Source: Symbiodinium natans (taxonomy: Eukaryota > Sar > Dinophyceae > Suessiales > Symbiodiniaceae). From it: a stretch of DNA of 64,000 nt. Under the pieces are notes generated by a model. It saw nothing but the letters and a program-made list of their open reading frames with translations. It had not been told where the DNA came from and searched no databases. Made by a program: the position numbers and the translations under genes. Within the stretch, counting starts at the first letter, position 1. The number at the start of each line of letters is the position of its first letter. Positions 51,225-61,432 of this stretch are shown one piece after another. The DNA lies in NCBI GenBank assembly GCA_905221605.1, contig CAJNDS010000491.1, positions 830,977 through 894,976 on the forward strand. Direction: 5' to 3'.

Positions 51225-51305
51225 TTTGTGGTGCTTTACTGTAACTTTACATCTTTAGCCTTTTTGGGTTTATTGGGCTTCCTAAGAAGGCAGCTAAGAA
51301 TTTTA
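51225..51305. mobile_element. dispersed repeat, copy 2
   Basis: ACTTTGTGGTGCTTTACTG, GGTTTATTGGGCTTCCTAAG and AAGGCAGCTAAGAA repeat the block at 8466, with an extra 20 bp in the middle. Confidence 0.6.
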
Positions 51306-51368
51306 GTTTATAGCCACCCTGCTAAGAGCAGCCAAGTACACGACTACACGACGGCTTCCGCAAAGGCC

Positions 51369-51441
51369 ATGTGCCCTCTGCGATTTATTCTTGTCCTTCT
51401 CGGCGCTCTAGGCTGTGTTGCGGGGGCGGGGGAAGTGGAAG
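51369..51441 (+). CDS. first exon with signal-peptide-like N terminus
   Basis: An ATG opens MCPLRFILVLLGALGCVAG, a typical signal peptide: short basic N-region, 13-residue hydrophobic core and small residues (A-G-A-G) for cleavage. The frame runs on as EVE. The ATG context is GGCCATG. A donor at 51442 (GG) or 51435 (GA) would join the exon at 51878. The product would be secreted or enter the endomembrane system; family unknown. Confidence 0.55.
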
Positions 51442-51697
51442 GGAGGAGGGTTCGGGTGTGGGGTTTAGGGCCTGTGGGGTTGCCGTAACCCTAAACCCTA
51501 AACCCTAAACCCTGAACCCTGAACCCTGAACCCCAGATAGGCTTGTTGGCTTGGCCAACTTGAAGGACAGGGGGTTCAGGGTTTAGGTCTTAGGGTTTAG
51601 AGTTTAAGTTTTAGGGCGTAGGGCGTAGGGCTTAGGGTTTAGGGGCCAAACCATGAGCCCTAAACCCTCAACCCCCCCTGAGGCCTACTATACTTCA

Positions 51698-51818
51698 GTA
51701 CACCCTAAACCCTAAACCCTAAACCCTAAACCCTAAACCCTAAACCCTAAACCCTAAACCCTAAACCCTAAACCCTAAACCCTAAACCCTAAACCCTAAA
51801 CCCTAAACCCTAAACCCT
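51698..51818 (+). repeat. (CCCTAAA)n array
   Basis: Seventeen units between the signal peptide exon and the next exon candidate. Confidence 0.96.
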
Positions 51819-51877
51819 GGTTCGGTCTAGCTTTCCGTTCGGGCCTCAAAGGATAGTGCTGTCTCTCTCCGCTTCAG

Positions 51878-51916
51878 AGGACCGGCCCCGAGAGCAGCTC
51901 AAGTTGATTTTTCGAG
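51878..51916 (+). CDS. exon candidate after the signal peptide exon
   Basis: It reads (E)DRPREQLKLIFR(G). Acceptor CTTCAG^AGG, donor TCGAG^GTAGGC, the most canonical GT donor in this part. Confidence 0.65.
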
Positions 51917-51967
51917 GTAGGCCCCCTGGGAAGATTTTCATGTGTTCCCTTGTTGGGTGTAAGAGGG

Positions 51968-52036
51968 TCACCCTAAACCCTATAAACCCTATAAACCCTA
52001 TAAACCCTATAAACCCTATAAACCCTATAAACCCTA
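51968..52036 (+). repeat. (CCCTATAAA)n 9-bp array
   Basis: Seven units, the reverse complement of the TTTATAGGG variant expanded at 42390. Confidence 0.95.
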
Positions 52037-53428
52037 AACCCTAAACCCTAAGGAATATCTTCAGAGGGTTTTATTTTAAGGACCATCCCTTCTTTGCTAG
52101 AAACGCAGTCACCTGTCTTTCGATTTTCTGGTTTCTGAGCAGCTCCTGAACAGTTGGGATGAGGCTCTCTAAAGCCCTAGCTAACCCAAACCATGATGGG
52201 AGCTAGGGTTTAGGGTTTAGGGTTTAGGGCCTAGGGTTTAGGGTAGCCCCTCACAACTCCCTAAGGTTATCATTCAGTCCCGGAAGGACGCTCGAGAAAG
52301 CTCGGTTCGGGGTTTGCGGGCCTTCTCCTGCACCTTCAGGTGTGGTGAAGTACTTGGGACCCACGTCTTCACAGAAGTCAGCCGAGAGAAGGCCGGGGCA
52401 GGGGGGCGGGGGGGAGGGTTGCAATTTCTACAGAGGCGTTCTCGACCCACTTGCTCAGTGGAAAGGGCTTCCAAAGCGGTCTAAACCCTAAACCCTAAAC
52501 CCTAAACCGGGTCTTTTTTGGGAAGCTCCCACTCGGGGCTTCGGGTTCAGGATGTCGGACTCCCGGGCCTGGCAACTTTACTGGAGGGGCGCGGATAGTC
52601 TAGGTTAGGGGGGTGGGGGCGGTTCAAGGTTTGAGAGGCATTTTGTAAGGTTTAGGGTTTAGGGTGTAGGGTTTAGGGTTATCGCTTGGGAGTTTAGGGT
52701 TTCGGGCATAACTAAGCTGCAGATGGAAGGGAAGTGACAAGAGCGACGCAGCCGGGTCGTCCCTGTCGACCCACAGTGGGCTACTGACTGAGCATCCTGG
52801 AGGAAGCAACGTGCGGTTTATGAAAGGGTTTCTGGGGATACTAAGAGTAGACTTACTAGGTCAGAAGAGATTCCAAGTCCATCTACGACCTTGAGAGAGG
52901 AGCAGGGTACCCGAGTCACTGCCAGAAGAACTCTGTAGCCGTACTCTGGGTCATGGGTTCAGGGCTTCGGGTTTCGCGTCTAGTTTGGCGCATTTTCGGC
53001 TTTCTGGGTTTAGGCCTTCGGGCTGTGTATGTTAGGGTTTAAAGGGTTTAGAGTTCAGGGCTGAGAGGGCTTACAGGGAAGGTAAGGCTGGGTCTGGCAG
53101 GGGGGCTAAGGTTGCGTTTGGATCTGCAGGGGTAGGGATTACATGGCATAGTTCTAGCGTTTCTCGGTATGTATAAGGGTCAGGGCCTCCAATTCCCCGA
53201 GGAAAGGAGACTTGTAGTTTTGTAGTTAACCCTGAGTCGCCCCAAACCCCAAGTCCTAAACCCTAAACCCTAAACCCTGATTCGAACAGAGGGCTGACAG
53301 GGCCCTAAGTCCTCGAGCACGCGCACCCACACGCGCAGAGCCGGTTGCATTGACCTTGTCGATTTGGCGGGTGGAGATTCACGTTTAGGGTTCAGGGTTT
53401 AGGGTTTAGGGGTTGGGGTTGTAGAGGC

Positions 53429-53550
53429 AGGCCCCTTTACTGAGGTTAACGAATGATGAAGTGCCACATGCTGATGATGCACTTGAGCAGCGCAAGTTCA
53501 TCAAACACCTAAGAGGATTTCGTGTCGAAGCATTCCTAGGCAAAATGGAT
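53429..53550 (+). CDS. long exon candidate
   Basis: After GGCAG an open frame of about 40 codons includes LTNDEVPHADDALEQRK and FIKHLRGFRVEAFLGKMDFA. No telomere-like repeats inside. It ends in a CCCTAAA array. Frame and exact ends are not confirmed. Confidence 0.5.
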
Positions 53551-53982
53551 TTTGCCCTAAACCCTAAACCCTAAACCCTAAACCCTAAATCCCAACAGCC
53601 CCCCCCCCCCCCACCCCCCACACCCCGACTCGGTAGTGCCTAGAATCTCCGAACTTCCTGATCTCTGTCGGGGTTGGGGGGTGGGGGGGATTTAGGGTTT
53701 AGGGTTTAGGGTTTAGGGTTCAGGGTTTAGGGTTTGGGATTCAGGGTTTAGGGTTGTCGGCGGCGAAGTAGTGCTTTTGTTCCCTTCTTTCAGTGGAAAC
53801 ATGAGGATAGAATAGAAAGCATCCACTGCGCTTAAATCCTAATTAAACCCCAAACCCTCAATCCCAAACCCTAAACCCATAATCCCAAACCCCAAACCCT
53901 AAATCCCAAACCCTAAACCCTAAACCCTAAACCTAAACCCTAAACCCTAACCCTAAACCCTAAACCCTAAACCCTAACACAG

Positions 53983-54040
53983 GTATGGACGAGAGTTGGG
54001 CATGTATGCGGCGCGGGGCCTACTTGAGGAGCTGGCGAGC
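53983..54040 (+). CDS. exon candidate
   Basis: It reads YGRELGMYAARGLLEELAS. Acceptor CACAG^GTAT after a CCCTAAA array; TTTAGGG array begins at 54090. The 3' end is uncertain. Confidence 0.65.
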
Positions 54041-54082
54041 CCCGGCAACTCCCCAACTAGACAAGTCGGAGGCGTTTGGGGT

Positions 54083-54194
54083 TTGGGGTTTGGGGTTTAG
54101 GGTTTAGGGTTTAAGGTTTAGGGTTTAGGGTTTAGGGTTTAGGGTTTAGGGTTTAGGGTTTAGGGTTTAGGGTTTAGGGTTTAGGGTTTAGGGC
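54083..54194 (+). repeat. (TTTAGGG)n array
   Basis: Fifteen units after TTTGGGG variants, downstream of the exon candidate at 53983. Confidence 0.95.
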
Positions 54195-54798
54195 TCTGAG
54201 CCCTATAAGTCTTCAAGCTCCGCTAAAGCCCCCCTTCAAGAGCTCTACAGCCGCAAGCCCTACACGCCTCCATCTTGAGCTTCGAAGCTCTAAGCCTTGC
54301 TTGAACTGAAGGTTTTAGGGTTGAGGGTTTAGGGTTTAGGGTTTAGGGTTTAGGGTTTCAGGTTTCAGGGTTTCGGGTTTTTTTGTTTAAGCTTCTCAGG
54401 TCTAGGCCTTGCTTGAAGGTTTTCGGGTTTGGGGTTTTGATGGTTTCAGGGGTGTTTTTGAGTTTCTAAGGCCTAAACCCTAAACCCTGAACCCTGAACC
54501 CTGAACCCTGAACCCTGAACCCTAAGCCTTACACTTGGGTAGCCATCAGTAGGGTTTAGGGGTCAGGGCTACTTGAGAAGGTGCATGGGTAGTTATACCA
54601 ACTACAACCCAAGTTGCTCCACTTATAAACCCCAGCTAAAGCTGCCCGTGAACCGCCAACTCTACCTTCGAGCCCTACACCCATGCCCGTTTCCGGTCCT
54701 TTTCGGGCTTTGGGTTTTGGAGGTCACTGCGCTAGGAGTGCGGTGTACCCATCTCATGAGCAAGGCCTCGCACTGATACAAGCTCCCAAGGAAGGGTG

Positions 54799-54922
54799 TA
54801 CTTGGAGGTTCGTGGGTAGTTACGACCTGGGGTCATAAGTGGGGTAACTTGGGTGATGATTTGCTAAAGCCTTTCTTGAGGCTCCTATGACCTTACTCAG
54901 AGGTACCCATGAACCTTCAAGC
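54799..54922. mobile_element. MITE related to family 1
   Basis: Ends TACTTGGAGGTTCGTGGGTA and TACCCATGAACCTTCAAG-CA are inverted repeats; the inside differs from family 1 (GGGGTCATAAGTGGGGTAAC). Confidence 0.7.
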
Positions 54923-54975
54923 AGGTTTTGGCCCTAAACCCTAAACCCTAAACCCCAAACCCTAAACCCTAAACC

Positions 54976-55115
54976 CTAAGGCTAGTTACATGGGCCCTTC
55001 ATATGGTCCCTGGCCTCCTTTAAACGGTTCTGTTTTATGGGCCCTTGGTCCTTTAGACGGTTCTGCTTTATGGGCCCGTGGGCTTGTAAAGGGTACATAA
55101 GGGTAACCTTTAAAC
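54976..55115. mobile_element. MITE family 4, with internal duplication
   Basis: The block ACGGTTCTG(T/C)TTTATGGGCCC occurs twice in tandem. The left part is GTTACATGGGCCCTTC and the right part GTACATAAGGGTAACC. Confidence 0.68.
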
Positions 55116-55159
55116 CCCTACACCCTAGAGCCTAAACTCTAAGCCCTAAACCCATTCAG

Positions 55160-55256
55160 GTGGCCTTGTTGTCTTGAGGTTGCAAAGTGCAGAGCATCGG
55201 CCAGTTGTAAAGTTGCTTGAAGCACCCTCGCTGCTGCCAGTCGAGAATGTTATCAG
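55160..55256 (+). CDS. exon candidate (97 bp)
   Basis: It begins GLVVLRLQSAEHRPVV and continues KLLEAPSLLPVENVI(R). Acceptor ATTCAG^GTG; the donor is a poly-G run (GG). Phase 1 in, phase 2 out. No family recognised. Confidence 0.72.
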
Positions 55257-55555
55257 GGGGGGGGGGGTGGGGTTTAGGGTTTGGGGTTTTAGGGCTTGGG
55301 GTTTAGGGTTAGTTTATGGTTCAGAGGTTTGCTTGAGGTTCACTGGATTCAGGTTCTAGTCCTAAACCCTAAACCCTAAACCGTGCCCAAGCGAACGGGA
55401 GCAATGCGAAGCCAGCGACAGCCAGACCTTAAATTAGTGAACTTAGACGAGCACCAACCCTAAACCCTAAATCCTAAACCCTAAACCGTAGAACTTATTT
55501 TAAGGGGCTGCGCCCATGGGCGGGCAGCGCAGGCAGAAGCGCGGGGCGAGCAGTT

Positions 55556-55735
55556 TCTAAGCATTTTGAGGCCCCTAAACTCCCTTAAAATCTCTAAGCG
55601 TTTGAGGCTCCTCAACCCCCTCAAAGTTTCCAAGCATTTTCAGGCCCCTAAACTCCCTTCAAATCTCTAAGCGTTTGAGGCTCCTAGACTCCCTTAAAGT
55701 TTCTAAGCACTTTATAAGGCCCCTAAACTCCCCTT
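55556..55735. repeat. 79-bp tandem repeat
   Basis: Two full units and part of a third: AAGCATTTTGAGGCCCCTAA...AAGCGTTTGAGGCTCCT...; each unit is itself two diverged halves of about 40 bp. Confidence 0.82.
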
Positions 55736-55744
55736 TTCCTAGCC

Positions 55745-56155
55745 CCGGGCTTAGACACGTCGCTTATGCCCGCCCTTTGGGGGGCATCATGCTCCTGATG
55801 CGCCCCCGGGGTCCCGCCCCGGGAGCCGCTGATGCTCCTGATGCGCGCCTGGGGGTCCCGGGCTGGACCCGCTGATGCTCATGATGCGCGCCCTCTGGGG
55901 GCCTCCGTGGCGACGCAAAAAACCACGAAAAAAAAACCGTTCACCGGCGGCACGCGGGGGTCGGCGGCACTGGCGTCCGGCCTAATTCTGCTTCGCAGAA
56001 GGCCAGAGGCCAGCAAGGCTATTCCCGGGACGACCCGGGCTAAAAGGTCCGCATTTGCTCGGTCCTTTGAGGACCTCGCGCTGCCCGATTTAATGGCTAC
56101 CGCCAGTGCCGCCGACCCCAGATCTAAGAGTCTTGCTGATGGCACGCTGAAGGCC
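55745..56155. other. GC-rich segment with open frames, unassigned
   Basis: The motif GATGCTCCTGATGCGC/GATGCTCATGATGCGC is repeated four times (55787-55890). From 55910 a non-repetitive stretch is open on both strands (for example plus-strand ARSFEDLALPDLMATASA). Nothing matches a family I know. It could be an exon of unusual length or a non-coding repeat. Confidence 0.35.
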
Positions 56156-56276
56156 CTAAACCCAAAACCCTACAACCTCAATGCCGAAACCCGGAACCCC
56201 GAAACCTAAACTTACAACCCTTACACCCTGAAACCCTAAACCCTAAACGTCCAAGAAAACCCTAAACCCTAAGCTC

Positions 56277-57800
56277 ATAGGAGCCATCGGTCCATGGGGG
56301 CCATGGAGGTCGAAGGGATGGGTCCATGGGGGCCATGGGGGTCGAGGGCCATGGAGGGCGGGTGGAGCGGGGAGGGCGGAGCTGGCGGAGCGGGCGGAGC
56401 AGGCGGGCATGCACTGGGGCCCTTTAAAGTCATTTGATTGGGTCTAGAGGCATAGGGCCAGAGGGGACCATGGGGCCAGGAGCCACAAAGTACGGGTTGG
56501 CCGTCGAAGCCCGGAGACCTTGGGGGCCATGGCGCGGGGCCATGGAGGCATGGGTCCAATGGATGGCGGAGCAAGCGGAGCGGGCGGAGCGGGCGGGCAT
56601 GCACTGGGGCCCTTTAAAGTCATTTGATTGGGTCTAGAGGCATAGGGCCAGGGGACCATGGGGCCATGCCACAAAGTAGGGGGTTGGCCGTCGAAGCATG
56701 GAGACATTGGGGGCCATGGCGCCAGGAGCCATGGGGCCATGGAGGCATGGGTCCATGGGGGCCATGGGGGTCGAGGGCCATGGAGGGCGGGTGGAGCGGG
56801 GGAAGGGCGGAGCAAGCGGAGCATGCACTGGGGCCCTTTAAAGTCTTTTGATTGGGTTTAGAGGCACAGGGCCAGGGGAATGGAGGGCAGGGGGAAGGGC
56901 GGAGCAAGCGGAGCGGGCGGAGCGGGCTGGGGGCCATGGCGCCAGGAGCCATGGCGCCATGGAGGCATGGGTCCATGGAGGGCGGTGGAGCGGGGGAAGG
57001 CGGAGCGGGCGGAGCGGGCGGGCATGCACTGGGGCCCTTTTAAAGTCATTAGGGGACCATGGGGCCATGGGGCCAGGAGCCACAAAGTAGGGGGTTGGCC
57101 GTGGAAGCATGGAATGGAGACATTGGGGGCCATGCCGCCAGGAGCGTCCATGCAGGCCATGGGGGTCGAGGCGCCATGGAGGCATGGGTCCATGGGGGGG
57201 CGGAGCAAGCAGAGCGGGCGGAGCGGGGGCATGCACCGGGGCCCTTTAAAGTCATTTGATTGGGTCTAGAGGCATATGGCCAGGGGACCATGGGGCCATG
57301 GGGCCAGGAGCCACAAAGTAGGGGGTTGGCCATGGGGCCATGGAGGCATGGGCCATGGAGGGCGGGTGGAGCAAGCAGAGCGGGCAGAGGGCATACACTG
57401 AACCCTTTAAAGTCATTTGATCGGACCTAGAGGCACAGGCCCAGAGGGGACCATGGGGCCATGGGGCTGGGGCCATGGGGCCAAGGATGGGCGTGCGCTG
57501 GGGCCCTTGAAATCGAGAAGATGGGGCCATGGAGCCATTGCTGGCCATGGGGCCAGGAGCCATGGGTCCATAGGGGCCGAAGGGATGGGGCCATGAGGGG
57601 CGGGCGGAGCGGGTGGGAAGGGCGGAGCAAGCGCAGGGCAGGCATGCACTGGGGCCCTGCCAGGAGCCATGGGTCCCTTTAAAGTCATCTGATAAAGTCA
57701 TCTGATCGGGTGTAGAGGCATAGGGCCAGGGGACCATGGGGCCATGGGGCGGGGCGGGGGGGGTAGCGGGGTTGGGGGGGGTGGTGAGATAGCCATGGAT
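56277..57800. repeat. minisatellite with units of roughly 200 bp
   Basis: Six to seven degenerate units, each with CACTGGGGCCCTTTAAAGTC, ATTTGATTGGGTCTAGAGGC, GGGGCCATGGAGGCATGGG and GGCGGAGCGGGCGGAGC. The CCATGG and GGCGGAGC sub-repeats give many overlapping Pro/Trp-rich ORFs that are not genes. Confidence 0.9.
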
Positions 57801-58047
57801 GGGGGCCAGCATGGAGGTCTGGAAGGTAGTATAAAAAGCAGTGAGTCTTCACTGACGCCGCCCCCGGCTGGGGTCGGCGGAGAACCCTAAACCCTAAACC
57901 CTACACCTGAATGAATCCCTTGAAAGAAGCTGCGCATGGTCAGGGAATCCTTGTCCACACCTGCCCTTTAAAGCTGAAAACCCTACATAATACACTAACC
58001 CTAAACCCTGACCCCTCAACCCTAAACCCTAAACCCTACATCCGCAG

Positions 58048-58112
58048 GGCGTTTATCCCTCAAGCCCGCAAACCGTTGTGCCACTGTTTGGTGCCCTTGC
58101 TGAGCTTTTGAG
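58048..58112 (+). CDS. exon candidate
   Basis: It reads GVYPSSPQTVVPLFGALA then ELL(R). Acceptor CCGCAG^GGC, donor TTGAG^GCGCAG (GC). CCCTAAA precedes and TTTAGGG follows, the usual exon frame. Confidence 0.65.
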
Positions 58113-58404
58113 GCGCAGGGTCCACGATCAGGGCTGTCGTTTGGGGTTCAGGGTTCAGGGTTCAGGGTTTAGGGTTTAGGTTTAGGGTTTCGGGTTTAGG
58201 GTTTGTTGCCATTGTTCTTTTTTATTTGTTTGCGGTCGCGATGGTTTTTCTTACTGGAAAGGTTCATATGAGGTTTGCGAGCGCCTCTTGCAGGAGGGTC
58301 CCAAGGACTTTTGTCCCACAGAAGCGAGGCATTGACCCATAAGAAGGGGTTTAGGGTTTAGGGTTTAGGGTTTCTGGTTTCAGGGTGAAGGGTTGAGGTG
58401 CAAG

Positions 58405-58440
58405 GCACTCGATGAAAAACTGAGCCGCTTGCAGAAGTGA
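58405..58440 (+). CDS. possible terminal exon with stop codon
   Basis: After GCAAG^G it reads ALDEKLSRLQK and then TGA. A charged helical end, 36 bp. It may end the gene that starts at 51369 or another one. Confidence 0.45.
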   Translation, partial: ALDEKLSRLQK

Positions 58441-58828
58441 TCCTCGCAAGACCTTGACATTGTGGAATGAACGTCCCCGGATACCACACGTGTCTGCGTC
58501 CACACTGGTATCTGGCTGTTGCTCCTTTTTCTGCGGGGGAGTGTGAATGAAGAGAAGGAACCCTAAACCCTAAACCCTAAACCCTGAACCCTGGTGGACC
58601 ACAAGCAAGTGGATATCGTTCAGACTGGTGCCGAACGTGTCCCGTTACCCCTGCACGGGAGCTACGGACGAAGGCTAAAAGTTTGTATCTTATCAAGTGT
58701 TAAGCTTAGGATAAAAAAAATGTTTATCAAAAACTTTGTTCTTTGTCTAAATATACTATCTTTGGGGTTTTGGATCCTAAGGGGTAGGAATCCTCGGCCC
58801 TAAGCCCTAAACTACAACCCTATGCCTT

Positions 58829-58924
58829 GGGATGCTCCCCCTTATACTAACAGTCCTTAGTAGGGACGATAGTACCCCTTATGCGAATCCTTACTAAGGA
58901 CTGTTAGTATAAGGGGAACATCCC
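58829..58924. mobile_element. MITE family 2
   Basis: 96 bp, GGGATGCTCCCCCTTATACT through AGGACTGTTAGTATAAG to GGGGAACATCCC; same layout as the copy at 9853. Confidence 0.88.
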
Positions 58925-59120
58925 GAACCAGACGTCTGGTTGCTTCAAGTCTGGCCAACCACACAGTCCTGAACTCATCAGAATCGGGCGTAGAGCTTTA
59001 GGGTTTAGGGTTTCGGGTTTGGAGGGTTTGTTTGGGTTTTTGGGGGTTTCAGGGTTCAGAGGTTTAGTGAAGTGGGTCAGCGTTTAGAGGTTGAGCTATG
59101 CTTAGGGCTTGGTTTCGGAT

Positions 59121-59280
59121 GTATGCAAGGGTAGGTACGTAGTCCCTGACTATGGTCCCTCTCCCCCTTTACATTAAAGGGTTCTGAAGTATGGGCCCTT
59201 TGGTTGTATGGGGTATTTCAGGGGTACGGAAGGGACCAAGGGACCCCTTTTTTTAGCCCCATATCAAGGGACTCTGAATC
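59121..59280. mobile_element. MITE family 4
   Basis: It includes AAAGGGTTCTGAAGTATGGGC, TGTATGGGGTATTTCAGG, and CCATATCAAGGGACTCTG, in the same order as the other family 4 copies. Confidence 0.72.
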
Positions 59281-59287
59281 CTAAGCT

Positions 59288-59373
59288 TAGGGTTTAGGGT
59301 TTAGGGTTTAGGGTTTAGGGTTTAGGGTTTAGGGTTTAGGGTTTAGGGTTTAGGGTTTAGGGTTTAGGGTTTA
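59288..59373 (+). repeat. (TTTAGGG)n array
   Basis: Twelve perfect units after MITE family 4. Confidence 0.96.
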
Positions 59374-59622
59374 GGCCCTGAACTACCTATGGCCAGTGTT
59401 AAGGGACCACTGCAACTACCCTAAGGATGTTGAAGACAACTCTTGCAAGTTCGGACCACAGACCCCTGTCATGACCAGAGCGGCCTCTCCCCTTGACATC
59501 GTTTTGTGCTACTGGAATTTAGGGTTTAGGATTTAGGGTTTAGGGATTAGGGTTTAGGGATTAGGGTTTAGGGTTTAGGGATTAGGGTTTAGGGTTTAGG
59601 GTTTAGGGTTGAGGGTTGAGAC

Positions 59623-59690
59623 CACACACTCCGAAGAAGAAGAAGCTGCCCGTGGCAGGCGGTACCAATGGGATGCAACGGGAGCTCGCT
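59623..59690 (+). CDS. exon candidate
   Basis: Open as EEEEAARGRRYQWDATGA then RLLK. The part after GGCAG^G (59658) is RYQWDATGARLLK, ending TGAAG^GCGCTG (GC donor). Start undecided. Confidence 0.55.
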
Positions 59691-59915
59691 TGCTGAAGGC
59701 GCTGACCCTACGCAAAGTTAGAGGGTTTAGGGTTTAGGGTTTAGGGTTTAGGGTTTAGGGTCCTAAGCCCTAAGCCTCAAACCCTAAACCCTCAACCCCA
59801 TGAAGGGATTAAGGGGGGACATGGGTTTGGGAGGGGCTTAGGGTTTAGGGTTTAGGGTTTAGGGTTTAGGGTTTAGGGTTTAGGGTTTAGGGTTTTGAGG
59901 CGCAGAATTTTCAAG

Positions 59916-60023
59916 GAATCAGACGCAGGGGGTGGTCTTAAAGCGACACCAGGTGTCGAGAAAGAACCGGTTGACGGGCACCATTTCAGCCTCGAGAACG
60001 CGACCGTCGACTGCCTGCTGAAG
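59916..60023 (+). CDS. exon candidate (108 bp)
   Basis: 36 codons, phase 0: ESDAGGGLKATPGVEKEP, then VDGHHFSLENATVDCLLK. Acceptor TCAAG^GAA, donor TGAAG^GACCCG (GA). Non-repetitive and coding-like; family unknown. Confidence 0.75.
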
Positions 60024-60500
60024 GACCCGAAGCCCCTAAAACCTAAACCCTAAGCCCTAAACCCTTAAACCCTAAGCCCGAAACCCTTAAACCCTAAACT
60101 TTAAACCCTTAAACCCTAAACACCCGAAAACCCCAAAGCCTTAAACCCTGAAACCCCTAAACCTTTATAAACCCTAGGCCTTAAGCTTTAAAGCCCTAAT
60201 CCCTGTTATAACGCCGTCCGAGGCGGCAAAGCCACCCAAACTTATTCCTTGTAGGGTTTAGGCCTACACTCAAGGCAACAGTCCACTTCTCAAAACTTAT
60301 TCAGTTTCATGACGTTCGGGGTTGGGTCCGAGAGTCAAAGGAATGGCCAAGGGGTCCGGGTAACAGGGCAGGAAGGTGCCAGGCACCCACCCTGCCTGAG
60401 CCGGCCTGAGGCCCCCGCTCCTTGAGCACCCTGCGGCAAGGGATCCGGTTCCTCCTGGCCTGGGGGCTACCCCCCCGAAAAGGCCAACAAGGCGTCGCAG

Positions 60501-60550
60501 GTGCCACCGACCCCGGAGCTGTGGGGGCGAGCGACCTGGGTCGGCTTGCG
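60501..60550 (+). CDS. exon candidate, related to 47870 island
   Basis: Acceptor GTCGCAG^GTG. Read as ATDPGAVGASDLGRLA with a GT donor GCG^GTGGAA. A second open frame (TPELWGRATWVG) matches the alternative frame of the 47870 island, so the frame is open to doubt. Confidence 0.5.
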
Positions 60551-60627
60551 GTGGAAGAGCTTAAGCGCCGCCCCCCGCCTAGGCCCTGAGTTTAGGGTTT
60601 AGGGTTTCGGGTTTAGGGTTTAGGGTT

Positions 60628-60833
60628 TACTTGGAGGTTCATGGTACTTCTTGACCAATTCTAACTGTACTTAGTACTGTACTTACAATCATATTAGGGC
60701 ACTTGAGGGGCTTATAAGTGGGTTATAAGTACAGTTCTAATTGGTGTATAAGTACCCCTCAACCCTAAACCCTAAACCCTGAACGCCTGTGCACAGTTAT
60801 AGCTGGTTAACAAGTGCCATGAACCTCCAAGTA
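60628..60833. mobile_element. MITE family 1
   Basis: 206 bp, TACTTGGAGGTTCATGGTAC to CATGAACCTCCAAGTA, closely similar to the 18678 copy, including the internal AGGGCACTT and a short CCCTAAA run. Confidence 0.88.
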
Positions 60834-61331
60834 GTCCAGAGGTTCGGACGTTGGGCATGGGATCAGAGAGGGTTCTTCCTTCCGAGGTCTCTCCTAACCC
60901 CTTAACCCTAGCCCTAAACCCTAAACCCCTAACCCCTAAACCCTAGCCCTAAACCCTAAACCCGCGTGTAGGCTTACTTCCCTCATGCACTAACACCTTC
61001 AAACTCTTTGAAAGGCCGCAGACTTCAGGTCTGATTTCTCAGGGGCCACGGAGCCTGATACATCGCCTTGGGTTTAGGGTTTAGGGTTTAGGGTTTAGGG
61101 TTTAGGGTTTAGGGTTTTAGGGTTTTAGGGTTTTAGGGTTGGCGGGTTTAGGGTTTAGGCCTTAGGGTTTAGGTTAGGGTTTAGGTCTCAGGGCCTAGGG
61201 TTTAGGGCCTAGGGCTTTGGGCTCAGGGCTCAGGGTTTAGGGCTAGGGTTTGGGGCTTAGGGCTTGCCTATCTATTTAGTTTTGCTCGCGCACCGCCCTC
61301 AGAAGTAGGAGTGGTTCAGAGCTGGGGAGTG

Positions 61332-61432
61332 GCCTATCTATTTAAAAAGTATCTTGAGAGACTGGGCCAGGACGTGGACGGAAAAGAAAGCAGAGCTGTG
61401 AAGATCTTGGCTTCCCTCCTGCACGTGCGGTT
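61332..61432 (+). CDS. exon candidate
   Basis: Open as AYLFKKYLERLGQDVDGK, then ESRAVKILASLLHVRF. One of the best coding islands by composition. GCCTATCTATTTA occurs at its start and again 66 bp upstream (61266), so the true acceptor is unclear; the TTTAGGG array follows. Confidence 0.65.

Larger units (their letters stand above)
58441..59610. other. no gene recognised
   Basis: Holds MITE family 2 (58829), MITE family 4 (59121) and telomere-like arrays. One open frame (58594-58803) begins MDHKQVDIVQTGAERV, then turns AT-rich; not convincing. Confidence 0.5.

Noticed and set aside
56275-57812. Many overlapping Pro- or Trp-rich ORFs
   Set aside because: All read through the GC-rich minisatellite in every frame on both strands; no consistent protein.
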